Positions 35,865-45,513 are shown, counted from the stretch's first letter. The stretch is DNA of 64,000 nucleotides from an uncultured Alphaproteobacteria bacterium (GCA_934276735.1 CAKQTG010000002.1:1-64000); one strand, 5' to 3'. Notes: generated from the letters alone by a model not told the origin. Numbers and translations are program-made.

Positions 35865-38800
35865 ATGGCAAATTTGATTGTTGATGGTAACTGGGCGGCG
35901 GCCGACGTCGCATACAGATGCGTTGATTTCGCGGCGATTTATCCAATCACCCCCAGCAGCACGATGGGTGAATTGGCGGACGAATGGTCGTTCCAGCACA
36001 AGAAAAATATTTGGGGCGCAATTCCACAGATAATTGAAATGCAATCTGAGGGTGGCGCGGCCGGCGCAATGCATGGTGCGTTACAGATGGGTGCGCTGGC
36101 GACGACATTTACGGCGTCCCAGGGGCTGTTGCTGATGATTCCGAATATGTATAAAATCGCGGGCGAACAGACACCGTTTGTCATGCATGTTGCGGCGCGC
36201 GCGCTGGCGACACACGCGCTGTCCATCTTTGGCGACCACAGTGACGTTATGGCGGTGCGCAGCACGGGTTTTGCATTGCTGTCCAGCCATAATGTGCAAC
36301 AGGCATCTGATATGGCGGCAATCGCGCATGCGGCGACGTTACGGGCGCGTGTGCCATTTTTGCACTTCTTTGACGGATTCCGCACCAGCCACGAGGAATC
36401 GCGTTTGATTCGAATCGAAGATGAGGTGTTACGTAAAATGATTCCAGATGACCTGGTGCGTGAAAATCGCGCGCGTGGTATGTCGCCGGAACATCCGACA
36501 ATTCGTGGCACCGCCCAAAATCCGGACGTATATTTCCAAGGACGCGAGGCGGCAAACCCACTGTATGCTGCGACGCCTGATATTGTTCAAAAATGTATGG
36601 ACGAATTTGCGGCACTGACGGGGCGCAAGTATAATCTGGTTGACTATGTCGGCGATCCAAATGCCGAAAACGTTATTGTCGCCATGGGCAGCGCATGCGA
36701 AACAATCGAAGAAACGTTGCCGTTCCTGCCACGTGGGTTGGGATTGGTCAAGGTGCATTTGTATCGACCGTTCCCGGTTGACGCGTTGCGCGTTGCGTTG
36801 CCGAAAACAGTGAAACGTATTGCGGTTCTGGACCGAACCAAGGAACCAGGCGCAATCGGTGAGCCGTTATATCAAGATGTTAAAACGGTCGTGGGCGATG
36901 CGGCGGCGGTATATGGTGGACGTTATGGACTGGGGTCCAAAGAATTCAAACCGCGCGATGTCAAGGCTGTGTATGAAAACCTGATGCGCGATACATTGCA
37001 TCATAACTTTACCGTGGGGATTGATGATGATTTGTCGGGGCTGTCGCTGAAAACAGACCCTGCGTTCGCAGTCCAGGCAGAAAATTTCAAGACCGCAATT
37101 TTGTATGGCATTGGTTCGGACGGCACAGTTGGGGCGGTTAAAAATATCGTTAAAATCGTTGGGGAAAATTCTGATTTATATCCGCAATCATACGCAGTAT
37201 ATGATTCCAAAAAATCAGGGGGACTTACCGCATCGCATATTCGTTTTTCTGATGCACCGATTAAAAGCCAGTATTTGATAGAAGTGGCAGATTTTATCAG
37301 CGTATCAAACTTTATGATTGCACAGCGTTTTGATGTGTTTCGCGGCCTGCGTGCAGGTGGGACGATTATGATAAATACGTCAATGGCACCTGATGTGGCG
37401 TTTGCAAATCTGCCGCGAGAAACCCAGGAACATTTAATCAGATTGCGTGCAAATGTGTATTTCTTGGACGCAAATGGTGCGGCAAATGAACTGGGGTTAG
37501 GCAATCGTATAAACACGTTTATTATGCTGAATTTCTTTAATCTGACCCAGGTTATTGACCCAGCGGTTGCTGCCAAATCGGCCAAGGCGGCAATTGAAAA
37601 AACATACAAGAAAAAGGGTATGGATGTTGTTCAAGCAAACTGGGCAGCGGTTGATCGAGCAGCGGGCTATCTACATCAATATACGTTGCCGTCGTCGGTG
37701 TCAAATTTTGCGCCAGACTTTATCCCGGCGATGACTGCGGATGCCCCGGCCGAGATTGCGGGGACATTGGGTGAAATGGCGGCACAGCGTGGTGACGCAA
37801 TTCCGGTGTCGCGTTTCCGCACTGATGGTGCATTTGGCGCAGGCCAGTATCCAGTCGGCACATCAAAGTATGAAAAGCGTTCGATTTCTCAGCGTGTTGC
37901 AACGTGCGATTTGGAAAAATGTATTCAGTGCGGTAAATGTTCTATGCTGTGTCCGCACGCGGCAATTCGTATCCGTGCATTGACCGCTGACCAAGTGGCG
38001 TCTGCACGTGCATCGGGAATAATAGTTGTTCCGATGAAAACCCCAGAACTGGGGCCGGATATGTATTACACACTGGCAATTTCACCAGCAGATTGCACTG
38101 GTTGTGGCGTGTGTGTGAAAAATTGTCCAGTGGCGGCGTTGGCGATGAAAAACGTGCGCGATGTTGCCGACGAAAATCAACGCGCATTTGACGCAGTGGT
38201 AAAATTGCCTGATATTCCGCGTGAAAAACTGAACTTGAATATACCAAAACATGTAGAATTATTACCACATTACTTTGAGTTTCCAGGGGCCTGTGCGGGA
38301 TGCGGGGAAACACCATATATCAAGATGTTGGCGCATTTGTTTGGTGACCACATGGTGGTTGCAAATGCGACGGGGTGTTCGTCTATATATGGGGCAAATT
38401 TGCCTACGACGCCGTGGACGTGCGACGCGTCTGGGCGCGGACCGGCGTGGTCTAATTCGTTGTTTGAAGATAACGCGGAATACGGTTTGGGTATGCGGTT
38501 GGCGTTGAATCAGAAACGCGACACATTGCGCAGTTTGCTGTTCGAATTAAATATTCCAAATGTTGACGCAATGTTTGATACATGCGACATAAATGCCCAG
38601 CGTGCCAGTGCGGAAACATTACGCAAAAAATTGGCGACAATTGATGGGCCACGTGCTCGCCTGGCGGAAAGTTTAGTTGACGCGATTATTGATAAATCTG
38701 TATGGATTATCGGCGGCGACGGCTGGGCGTATGATATTGGATATGGCGGTTTGGATCATGTCTTGCACAGTGGCGAAAATGTGAACGTTTTAGTTCTGGA

Positions 38801-39377
38801 TACCGAGGGATATTCCAATACTGGCGGTCAACAGTCAAAATCGACGCCATTTGGTGCCAGTATGAAATTTGCTATCGGCGGTAAAGAACATGCCAAGAAA
38901 GACTTAGGTATGATTGCGATGATGTCGGGGGCATACGTTGCGCAAATTGCGTTGGGGGCAAATCCTGCCCAGGCGATTCGTGCGTTCCGCGAAGCGGCAG
39001 CGTTCCCTGGGCCATCTATCATATTAGCGTATGCGCCGTGTATTGCGCACGGGTTCGCGTTGCAAAATGCTGTTCAGCACCAGAATCAGGTTGTCCAGAC
39101 TGGCGCGTGGCCGTTGTATCGTTTTGATCCGACAATGGTGATAGAAGGGCGTAATCCATTGACGCTGGATTCAAATATTGATAATCCGACCGCATTGGAA
39201 GACTTTTTGAAAACCGAGAGTCGTTTTAGCGCTGCACGCGCGGTCAACCCTAACTTTGACAGATTGGTCGAATTTGCCAAGGAAAATAATCGTTACAAGG
39301 TGGAACTGAAAAAATATATTGCGCATTTTGCAATGATGCACGCAGCAAACGAAACCAAAGAAAATGGCGAGGGATAA
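35865..39377 (+). CDS. nifJ: Pyruvate:ferredoxin (flavodoxin) oxidoreductase
   Basis: Single-chain enzyme of 1170 residues that converts pyruvate and CoA to acetyl-CoA and CO2, passing electrons to ferredoxin or flavodoxin. The N-terminal domain begins YPITPSSTMGELADEW. Two 4Fe-4S clusters are bound by CIQCGKCSMLCPH and CTGCGVCVKNCP. The thiamine pyrophosphate domain holds ACAGCGETPYIKML (proximal cluster Cys) and GGDGWAYDIGYGG. Length fits the homodimeric form. AAAGGAAAAGG precedes the ATG. The oxygen-sensitive enzyme signals anaerobic metabolism. A BamE-like gene begins five bases after its stop. Confidence 0.97.
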   Translation: MANLIVDGNWAAADVAYRCVDFAAIYPITPSSTMGELADEWSFQHKKNIWGAIPQIIEMQSEGGAAGAMHGALQMGALATTFTASQGLLLMIPNMYKIAGEQTPFVMHVAARALATHALSIFGDHSDVMAVRSTGFALLSSHNVQQASDMAAIAHAATLRARVPFLHFFDGFRTSHEESRLIRIEDEVLRKMIPDDLVRENRARGMSPEHPTIRGTAQNPDVYFQGREAANPLYAATPDIVQKCMDEFAALTGRKYNLVDYVGDPNAENVIVAMGSACETIEETLPFLPRGLGLVKVHLYRPFPVDALRVALPKTVKRIAVLDRTKEPGAIGEPLYQDVKTVVGDAAAVYGGRYGLGSKEFKPRDVKAVYENLMRDTLHHNFTVGIDDDLSGLSLKTDPAFAVQAENFKTAILYGIGSDGTVGAVKNIVKIVGENSDLYPQSYAVYDSKKSGGLTASHIRFSDAPIKSQYLIEVADFISVSNFMIAQRFDVFRGLRAGGTIMINTSMAPDVAFANLPRETQEHLIRLRANVYFLDANGAANELGLGNRINTFIMLNFFNLTQVIDPAVAAKSAKAAIEKTYKKKGMDVVQANWAAVDRAAGYLHQYTLPSSVSNFAPDFIPAMTADAPAEIAGTLGEMAAQRGDAIPVSRFRTDGAFGAGQYPVGTSKYEKRSISQRVATCDLEKCIQCGKCSMLCPHAAIRIRALTADQVASARASGIIVVPMKTPELGPDMYYTLAISPADCTGCGVCVKNCPVAALAMKNVRDVADENQRAFDAVVKLPDIPREKLNLNIPKHVELLPHYFEFPGACAGCGETPYIKMLAHLFGDHMVVANATGCSSIYGANLPTTPWTCDASGRGPAWSNSLFEDNAEYGLGMRLALNQKRDTLRSLLFELNIPNVDAMFDTCDINAQRASAETLRKKLATIDGPRARLAESLVDAIIDKSVWIIGGDGWAYDIGYGGLDHVLHSGENVNVLVLDTEGYSNTGGQQSKSTPFGASMKFAIGGKEHAKKDLGMIAMMSGAYVAQIALGANPAQAIRAFREAAAFPGPSIILAYAPCIAHGFALQNAVQHQNQVVQTGAWPLYRFDPTMVIEGRNPLTLDSNIDNPTALEDFLKTESRFSAARAVNPNFDRLVEFAKENNRYKVELKKYIAHFAMMHAANETKENGEG

Positions 39378-39382
39378 ATAAC

Positions 39383-39811
39383 ATGAAAAAAATAATCGCG
39401 ATTTGTTTAATGGCACTGGTCGGCTGCACGTTCCAGACCAAACATCGAGGATATGTTTTCCCAGCGGATTTGGATGCACGCGTGGCGCAAATTAAAACGA
39501 CCGATGAACTGGAACAGCAGATTGGTGCGCCCCAGGTAAAAACAATCCATGGTGACGACGTCTGGATTTATTATGGTGCAGATGAAAATTATCGCGGCCC
39601 ATTGAAAAAGACATATGATAATCGGACGGTATTGTTGGCGTGGATAAAAGGCAATCGCGTTACCCGAATGCAGGTTTTGCGTGATGACGATTTACCTGAA
39701 GTTCGGGTTGCTGATGGCGAAACAGAAATCCCGGCAGCGATTGAATTGAACGCAATCCAGGAATTGTTTAACAATATCGGTCGTTTCACACCGGCGGGAC
39801 TGGGACAATAA
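39383..39811 (+). CDS. BamE/SmpA-like outer-membrane lipoprotein
   Basis: A 142-residue lipoprotein with lipobox LVGC after MKKIIAICLMA. The mature part shows the BamE arrangement: RGYVFPADLDARVAQIKT, then TDELEQQIGAPQV, then DDVWIYYGAD. BamE stabilises the BamA-BamD complex that inserts barrel proteins. Similarity is moderate, and the loop after the tyrosines is unusual (RGPLKKTYDNRTVLLAW). Only five bases separate it from nifJ, so it may be read through from there although the functions are unrelated. Confidence 0.7.
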   Translation: MKKIIAICLMALVGCTFQTKHRGYVFPADLDARVAQIKTTDELEQQIGAPQVKTIHGDDVWIYYGADENYRGPLKKTYDNRTVLLAWIKGNRVTRMQVLRDDDLPEVRVADGETEIPAAIELNAIQELFNNIGRFTPAGLGQ

Positions 39812-39868
39812 AAAGCGTTTGGATTTTTGCCGTAAATTGTGTAAAATAATGTCCAAAGAGAGATGCAG

Positions 39869-40408
39869 ATGAAAAAACTGTTTTGTTCTGTGATTGTGCT
39901 GGCCACGATGGTAACGTGTGCGCATGCGGCGACGTTCACGTCGTGCGGGGCGGGGTATATATTGGCAGAACACGCAAAAGTTGATGGCATCAAGGCGGCT
40001 GAATGTCAAAAGTTGTGGTGCCGCGATTTGGAAACAGGTCACGTAATGGGCAATGGTCGTGTGGCGTCATCGGGATACGTTGATACGCCCGCGCCAGTGG
40101 AACTGATTGACGCGTCTGGAAATCGCATTGAATGCTTTGGCAAGCGTAAATGGTGCAATGGGGAACCAGCAGGTAACTGGAATCCAGAATATGGTGCATA
40201 CACGCGTGGTGGTGACGACAGCACGTATAAATCGTATCAAAAAGGTGGGTGTTTTGCATGGCAATTAGAAAAACCGGATTGTGCCGATGGGCTGACCGCG
40301 ATATTGCAAAATCATAAATGGGTTTGCGCCAAGGCCGAAGGGGGGGCGTCTATCAATCGTGCGTCAGCGGTGCGTCGAACTGGCGCGGTTCGTCGCATAA
40401 ATAAATAA
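39869..40408 (+). CDS. Exported Cys-containing protein
   Basis: A 179-residue protein, signal peptide MKKLFCSVIVLATMVTCAHA. The body has eight or so cysteines in pairs (ECQKLWCRDLETG, CFGKRKWCNGEP, KPDCADGL, KWVCAK) suggesting disulfides. The tail is basic (ASAVRRTGAVRRINK). Two in-frame ATGs lie two codons apart (39863 and 39869); the second is favoured because AGAGAG lies six bases upstream. A TAAAAT -10 box lies close before it, so the 5' leader is short. No domain is recognised. A terminator follows. Confidence 0.65.
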   Translation: MKKLFCSVIVLATMVTCAHAATFTSCGAGYILAEHAKVDGIKAAECQKLWCRDLETGHVMGNGRVASSGYVDTPAPVELIDASGNRIECFGKRKWCNGEPAGNWNPEYGAYTRGGDDSTYKSYQKGGCFAWQLEKPDCADGLTAILQNHKWVCAKAEGGASINRASAVRRTGAVRRINK

Positions 40409-40410
40409 TA

Positions 40411-40441
40411 TTATGCCGTCTTGAATGGGACGGTATTTTTT
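40411..40441 (+). terminator. Terminator of the 39869 gene
   Basis: ATGCCGTC-TTGAATGG-GACGGTAT followed by TTTTTTT. Confidence 0.8.
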
Positions 40442-40501
40442 TATGGTCAATTATTTGTTTTTTTGGTTTTTTTGTGGTATACTGCCTGAGAGTCAGAGAG
40501 A

Positions 40502-41095
40502 ATGGCAACCGCAAAGGGTAACGCTATTATGCCAAGCAAGAAATTAGATTTTAAAACTGGCCAGTATGTTGTGTATCCAACCCAGGGCGTTGGAAAGCTG
40601 GTCCGAACCGAAGAACAAACAATCGGCGACCAAAAAATTAAAATGTTGGTCATTGATTTTGAACGCAATCACATGACTTTGCGCGTCCCGGTCGAGCGTG
40701 CCGAAATCTCGGGACTGCGTCCACTGACCACTGCCAAAAAAATGGACGAGGCAATTGCGTCTGCCAAGGGCAAGGCGGGGGCAAAGCGTATGATTTGGGC
40801 GCGTCGTGCCGCCCAATATGAAGAGAATATAAATTCTGGCGATCCTATGAAGTTGGCCGAGGTTGTGCGTGATCTGCAACGTCGGACGGCGGCGGACACG
40901 ATGACGTTTTCTGCGCGTCAGTTGTATTTGCGTGCGCTGGAACGCATGGCCCAGGAATTTGCTGTTTTGCATAAAATTGACCTGGATGCTGCGTCTGAAA
41001 AAATAGAAGATATTTTAGGGGTGCCCAAGGAAATTGATCTGAACGCCGCCGGTGTTGATGACGATGACGATATGGACGAAGAAGATACGGAATAA
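40502..41095 (+). CDS. CarD family transcriptional regulator
   Basis: A 197-residue RNA-polymerase-binding protein. The Tudor-like N-terminal domain has FKTGQYVVYPTQGVGKL and LRVPVERAEISGLRPL. The helical C-terminal domain, which contacts promoter DNA, includes WARRAAQYEENINSGDPMKL and LYLRALERMAQEFAV. An acidic tail (GVDDDDDMDEEDTE) closes it. CarD proteins stabilise open promoter complexes, especially at rRNA promoters. Two starts are possible: 40502 with AGAGAG just upstream, and 40529 (PSKKLDF), closer to the usual family start. TATACT lies about 15 bases before the first. A terminator follows. Confidence 0.93.
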   Translation: MATAKGNAIMPSKKLDFKTGQYVVYPTQGVGKLVRTEEQTIGDQKIKMLVIDFERNHMTLRVPVERAEISGLRPLTTAKKMDEAIASAKGKAGAKRMIWARRAAQYEENINSGDPMKLAEVVRDLQRRTAADTMTFSARQLYLRALERMAQEFAVLHKIDLDAASEKIEDILGVPKEIDLNAAGVDDDDDMDEEDTE

Positions 41096-41122
41096 AAAAC
41101 GGAGCACACCCCGTTTTTTATT
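41095..41122 (+). terminator. Terminator of carD-like gene
   Basis: AAAACGG and CCGTTTT flank an eight-base loop, followed by a T-run. Confidence 0.7.
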
Positions 41123-41272
41123 TAGAGAGCATCCGTCTCCGCTACGCTCCGTCGCGATAAAGAGCGCAGAGAGCAATGACAATGCGCTATATCATTATTC
41201 TGGCGATGGTATGTGAAATTGATAAATTTTATGCCGGGGAAAAATAAAAATACGGCGGGGCATAAAATGCTG

Positions 41273-41302
41273 TTGACACATAATGGCAAAATTAGGTAAT
41301 AT
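41273..41302 (+). promoter_or_regulatory. Promoter of the 41342 gene
   Basis: Perfect TTGACA (41273-41278), an 18-bp spacer, TAATAT (41297-41302). Upstream, TTTTATGCC and GGCATAAAA (about 41226-41269) form a loose inverted repeat. Confidence 0.6.
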
Positions 41303-41341
41303 CTAAACAGTTATGTAAATGCCAATCGGGGGGGCACAAAC

Positions 41342-42760
41342 ATGAAACGTTTAATGACGATACTGGTCGTATCGGCTCTGTCTGTTATTTCAATAAATTC
41401 ATCAACATTTGCAGAAGAAGACACGGAATGCCAATTCTGCAAGAATAAAATGTGGCAAATAATACAGGACGTTGCCGACGTCGTGGATGATTGCGACGAA
41501 AATCGGTGGACCGATAAGATGGAAGAGGAATGTATGGGGTTTTCTGGTAATGAATTGTCCATGTGCACCAGTTACGGTTACCAGAAAGATACATCTGATT
41601 GTAATGGCTATCACCAGGGCAAGTGGTCCAGCGCAGAGGATTACTGTTCATACAAGGGAAAGTGCGAAAGCACATCTACATCGTGTCCGGCGGACTGTGT
41701 TACAGGGATAACATACAGCGATAGCAGTGACACATCTGTCAGGATAACCAGAACGTTTTGTGGTAAATCCACCGGTTATAAATGCAGCACCGAAACAGAG
41801 ACTGTTTCTATTACAAACGATCCCGAATTTGTGAATGGTGATGAATGCGCGGCCGGGACATGTCGCGACTGGAACTGTAAATTTACCGCGGCGGCGGGTG
41901 GAACAACGTGCGCAAGTCAGGGCGCAGGTGGCACGGTTCCATTTTGCACATGCGTTATGGAAACCACGCAAAGTGGTGGCGTAACCACGTTAAAGACGGC
42001 GGCTGTGCGCCTGTGGTGTAATTCAACAACCGCGGATGATTATAACTGTAACCAGGGCGAGAGTGACGATTCAGGCAAGTATTTGTATTGTGATCTGTCG
42101 TATGGTAGCAGTTCATCGAACGGTATTTGCCGCTATAAAAAGACGTGCAGTTCAACGTGCGAGAACAGCTGGACCGCAATGTCAAACGGGTGGTATAAAT
42201 ACAGACTGACGTCGTCATGCGATTACAAGACGGGTTCGTGCGTGGATGGCACAACGTATCAGTATTCATGTAATCACGACAACAAATACTATGAAAACGG
42301 CAATACCGTGACGTGTTCGTCACCAACCAGCGGTACACGTAATTGCAGTGGGTGTCGCAAGTGCAATGATGGCCTTACGCACTTTAATAACATAAGTGGT
42401 AACAATGCGTATCAGCAACAGTATAAATATGTGTTTTCACAGATACCAGGTTCGTCGAATTACCAGTGTCAAGATGTCGCCCAGAACATCTATCAATGCA
42501 ATTATGGATATTATGGTAATCCGGGTTCCAGTATGAGCGGTTGCAACGCGTGCCCGACATTGGCGCAATCGAATCTGACGGTGGTCGAGGATAAAAACGG
42601 CGTTGTTCGTGTATCGTCGCCCGCGGGGACAACGGCGATTACCGGTTGTGCCGCACACAGTGGCGATAATGATTCGCGTGGGTATCTGTCTGATGGTGCT
42701 GGAACATTTTATTGGCGGACCAATTCAGACAACGGCGATGGGGTATGTAATTATCAGTAA
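41342..42760 (+). CDS. Cys-rich exported protein
   Basis: A 472-residue protein. The signal peptide (MKRLMTILVVSALSVISINS, ending TFA) has a GGGGGGG stretch as ribosome site. The mature part contains dozens of Cys with abundant Ser, Thr, Gly, Tyr and Asn, in motifs like CQFCKNKMW, TSCPADCVTG and CSGCRKCNDG. No repeat unit of constant length was found. The composition matches the proteins at 4546-5889 and 6729-9812, suggesting one lineage-specific class of disulfide-rich surface or periplasmic proteins. It has its own promoter and terminator. Function unknown. Confidence 0.7.
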   Translation: MKRLMTILVVSALSVISINSSTFAEEDTECQFCKNKMWQIIQDVADVVDDCDENRWTDKMEEECMGFSGNELSMCTSYGYQKDTSDCNGYHQGKWSSAEDYCSYKGKCESTSTSCPADCVTGITYSDSSDTSVRITRTFCGKSTGYKCSTETETVSITNDPEFVNGDECAAGTCRDWNCKFTAAAGGTTCASQGAGGTVPFCTCVMETTQSGGVTTLKTAAVRLWCNSTTADDYNCNQGESDDSGKYLYCDLSYGSSSSNGICRYKKTCSSTCENSWTAMSNGWYKYRLTSSCDYKTGSCVDGTTYQYSCNHDNKYYENGNTVTCSSPTSGTRNCSGCRKCNDGLTHFNNISGNNAYQQQYKYVFSQIPGSSNYQCQDVAQNIYQCNYGYYGNPGSSMSGCNACPTLAQSNLTVVEDKNGVVRVSSPAGTTAITGCAAHSGDNDSRGYLSDGAGTFYWRTNSDNGDGVCNYQ

Positions 42761-42787
42761 AAAACGCGCCCATGGCGCGTTTTTTAC
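42757..42787 (+). terminator. Terminator of the 41342 gene
   Basis: AAAACGCG-CCCATGG-CGCGTTTT with flanking A and T runs; likely works in both directions. Confidence 0.85.
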
Positions 42788-43405
42788 GTCGCAGCCCAAG
42801 TTCCCCTCTGGCTAGAGGGGTGCACGCGGCAGCGGGCGGGGTGTCGGTTTTCCATGGATTGCTTCACTTCGTTCGCAATGACAAGAGTAAAAAACGGATA
42901 AGTTCCCATCCGGGAACCACCCGCGGAATTTAACAATTCCGTGGGGCCTGGGTCGGGGTGGCACGAAGTGCCGGGGGGGGCTTTTTGTCCCTGCGGGGCA
43001 ATGGTGACCCTCCTGCGCCGGTATGACGGGAGGGGATGTGGTCGGAGTCATATTTTATGAACATAGTTCACATTTATGTTGCGGACTGCGTCCTTGCCGC
43101 ATTCTGCGCTTCGCTTGGATTCATTCTGGGGCCCGGAGCAGGAATGACAAGGACGGTTTATTTGTTTTTATTTTACGAACATTGTTCAGGTTTATGTTAT
43201 TTACTATTTTTTAAGTCGTCATACCGACGAAGGTCGGTATCCATTGCCCCGCAGGGACCGATACATACCACTGCACCGTCCGCCTGGGGCGGCCACCCAT
43301 TCGCCAGCGAAGGGGAATTTCATACCGCGACGGTAAAAAGACAAGCACGCCGTCGGCGTGCTTCATTGCTCTCTGCTCTCTGCGCTTTGTTCTCTAAGTG
43401 AAGCT
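42787..43405. repeat. Gene-free repeat island 2
   Basis: No credible gene. It contains palindromes TTCCCCTCTGGCTAGAGGGG (42801-42820), a shorter copy of the island 1 inverted-repeat arm near 42904-42946 (AATTTAACAATT core), a G8 run at 42973-42980, and a block from about 42954 to 43030 that recurs almost unchanged at about 58913-58985. CATACCGACGAAGGTCGGTAT (43207-43227) is another palindrome. The last part (43335-43380) matches 475-520 of island 1. Confidence 0.7.
43339..43366 (-). terminator. Probable lptB terminator
   Basis: AAGCACGCC-GAC-GGCGTGCTT on the minus strand followed by GTCTTTTTAC, about 40 bp past the lptB stop. Confidence 0.6.
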
Positions 43406-44134
43406 TTACATTGTGAAATCTTCGCCCAGATAGACTTTCTTGACCATTTCGTCTCGTATAATCTCGTCAGTGGTGCCGTGCTTTAAAATCGTGCCATCGT
43501 GCAGAACATAACTGTGGTCCGTAATGCCTAATGTTTCGCGCACATTATGGTCGGTGATAATTACGCCCAGACCGCGATTCTTTAACTGGGACACCAGACT
43601 GCGGATTTCGTTCACAGCGATTGGGTCAATCCCAGCAAACGGTTCGTCCAGCAATATAAACTTTGGGTCATTTGCCAATGCGCGCGCAATTTCAACACGG
43701 CGACGTTCGCCACCCGACAGGGCGGTTGCCGGGCTGTGTCGCAGGGACGAAATCGAAAATTCATCCAGCAACGCGTCCAGTTTCATCTTGCGTTTCTTGC
43801 GGCTGGGCTCTACGACCTCTAGTATTGCCATAATGTTTTGTTCCACCGTCAGACCGCGGAAAACACTGTTTTCCTGGGGCAGGTATCCGATGTGCAGGCG
43901 TGCCCGCTGGTAAAACGGCAGGTGGGTTATATCCTGGGAATTCAGGAAAATCTGACCCCCAGTGGCCGCTAATTGGCCTGTGATACAATAAAATGCCGTC
44001 GTCTTGCCTGCGCCGTTTGGCCCCAACAGGCCGACCGATTCGCCCTGACGTGCGACCATGGAAATGTCGCGAATGACCATGCGTTTGCCATATGATTTTG
44101 ACAAGTGTTCAATGCGTAATACGGATTGTTTCAT
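43406..44134 (-). CDS. lptB: LPS export ABC transporter ATPase
   Basis: ATPase of 242 residues that powers lipopolysaccharide extraction by LptFG. Walker A GPNGAGKTT, Q-loop GYLPQENSVF, signature LSGGERRRVEIARAL, Walker B FILLDEPFAGIDP and switch His in ITDHNVRET are all present. The stretch QENSVFRGLTVEQN is typical of LptB. It overlaps the upstream lptC by four bases (ATGA), so translation is coupled. No lptA gene sits between them, although lptC-lptA-lptB is the common order. Confidence 0.96.
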   Translation of the reverse strand: MKQSVLRIEHLSKSYGKRMVIRDISMVARQGESVGLLGPNGAGKTTAFYCITGQLAATGGQIFLNSQDITHLPFYQRARLHIGYLPQENSVFRGLTVEQNIMAILEVVEPSRKKRKMKLDALLDEFSISSLRHSPATALSGGERRRVEIARALANDPKFILLDEPFAGIDPIAVNEIRSLVSQLKNRGLGVIITDHNVRETLGITDHSYVLHDGTILKHGTTDEIIRDEMVKKVYLGEDFTM

Positions 44135-44610
44135 AATTTTACCACCAATTCGTCAGTTAGTATTTTGTCGCCGTTACTGGAATCAATGCGGACGTTCCCA
44201 CTGAGTGTCACAGTTTGCGCACGGCGGTCATATCGACCACGATTTGCACGAATATTGTCGGTTATGCGTTCGCCACTGGTGCGGCGGACAATCGTCCCCG
44301 ATACAGATTCTAGAAATATAATGTCAGGCTTGCCATACTCCTGGCGACCGGACGCGGCACGTAACTTGAACGGCTCGCCGTTTGTGTCGGTGCCAGCAAA
44401 TGATGCGCCAGACATCTTGAATTGATTGCTGACAATGTCGGTCATGTTCACCGCGGTGATTGGCGTCCATAGTAATTGTTTGGTAAACAAAGAACCAGCG
44501 ACCAACGCCGCCACCATTACCAGTCCCCAGCCGGTAAAGAAAAACTGCCACAGGCGTTTTAAGCGTCTGTGTTTAGTAAATATAATAAAATTGCGTTTGT
44601 CGCCTTGCAC
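44131..44610 (-). CDS. lptC: LPS export protein LptC
   Basis: A 159-residue bitopic inner-membrane protein passing lipopolysaccharide from LptBFG to LptA. One membrane segment (about 25-45, WGLVMVAALVAGSLF) is followed by a periplasmic beta-jellyroll: MTDIVSNQFKMSGASFAGTD, PFKLRAASGRQ, ITDNIRANRGRYDRRAQTVTLSGNV. The family is weakly conserved, but domain layout and coupling to lptB make the call firm. LptA would have to be encoded elsewhere. The ORF begins near the upstream divergent promoter region. Confidence 0.85.
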   Translation of the reverse strand: MQGDKRNFIIFTKHRRLKRLWQFFFTGWGLVMVAALVAGSLFTKQLLWTPITAVNMTDIVSNQFKMSGASFAGTDTNGEPFKLRAASGRQEYGKPDIIFLESVSGTIVRRTSGERITDNIRANRGRYDRRAQTVTLSGNVRIDSSNGDKILTDELVVKL

Positions 44611-44697
44611 GTGATTCAGTTTAGCGCGTCAGATGACAAAAAGCAATTTTTATATTTATTCAATTGTTTTTTTATGTTATAATGTTCGCCAAGAGAG

Positions 44698-45513
44698 ATG
44701 ATAAAAAAATTGCTAACCTTTTTATGTATGGCGTTGTTTGCTGTCACATCTGATGCTGTGGCGGCGGTCACGGTTAAAAAGGCTGCGCCGGTTGCACCCC
44801 AGACGTCTGCCACATCCACGGATACCGCTAGTTTGGTTGGAACGGTATTGGGGCTGGTCAACAGTGTGCAGCAGTTAAATGCCCAGCAAAAGGCGTTGAC
44901 GGCAGAGTGCCTCCCGTCGTCCAAGGAAATTACGTTCGTAAATAACATGATGAAAGAGTGGGCCAAGGTCGGCGAAATGACCGCGGACGAGGCGCAGACC
45001 CGTCTGGGTCGGCGTCGGTGCACGGCCGCACGTGGTGGCTATGCCCAGGCGGTGCGTATCGCGGCGGGGACCGATGCAATGGAAATTTGCTATGACTATT
45101 TTTCGGGCGATGGCAATGATGGAATGGTCTGGGCGAACTTTCCAATGGCCAGCACCGCCACATACTGCACAGATGGATCGTTGCCACCGTGCAAGAATAA
45201 GGAGGCGACCGTTTCGAATATATATGAAATATTCAATCTGATTGATTTTGCCGAGGCCGACTATACCGATGGTGATAATCGGACGATGGCGGCAAATCTG
45301 ATGTCAAAAATTGAAAATTGCAGTTATGCGAAACTGAGTGCGAAAAAACGTGCGATGTGGGGCGAATTCTTGACCAGTACGGTCAGCAACATGGGACAGA
45401 GCACGAACACCGGTGCAATTATGGATTCTGTGGGCAAGATGACCAACAGTGGCGGTGGTCTGGGCGGATTGGGCTCGCTGGGGTCAATTGTGCAACAAAT
45501 TACAAATAAATAG
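44698..45513 (+). CDS. Exported protein of unknown function
   Basis: A 271-residue protein with signal peptide MIKKLLTFLCMALFAVTSDA. The mature part is largely helical, with five or six Cys (ECLPSSKE, RRRCTAARGG, EICYDYFSG, YCTDGSLPPC, IENCSYAK), and ends in a Gly-rich tail (GGGLGGLGSLG). TATAAT at 44678-44683 puts the transcript start only some eight bases before the ATG, with AGAGAG directly in front of it. No domain is recognised. A terminator follows the stop. Probably periplasmic. Confidence 0.65.
   Translation: MIKKLLTFLCMALFAVTSDAVAAVTVKKAAPVAPQTSATSTDTASLVGTVLGLVNSVQQLNAQQKALTAECLPSSKEITFVNNMMKEWAKVGEMTADEAQTRLGRRRCTAARGGYAQAVRIAAGTDAMEICYDYFSGDGNDGMVWANFPMASTATYCTDGSLPPCKNKEATVSNIYEIFNLIDFAEADYTDGDNRTMAANLMSKIENCSYAKLSAKKRAMWGEFLTSTVSNMGQSTNTGAIMDSVGKMTNSGGGLGGLGSLGSIVQQITNK

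Noticed and set aside
41175..41246. 23-codon ORF starting at ATG 41175
   Set aside because: No promoter or terminator around it, and it overlaps repeat-type AGAGAGCAATG sequence.
43036..43401. 121-residue ORF in repeat island 2
   Set aside because: Crosses several dispersed palindromes, and its sequence is shared with non-coding islands.
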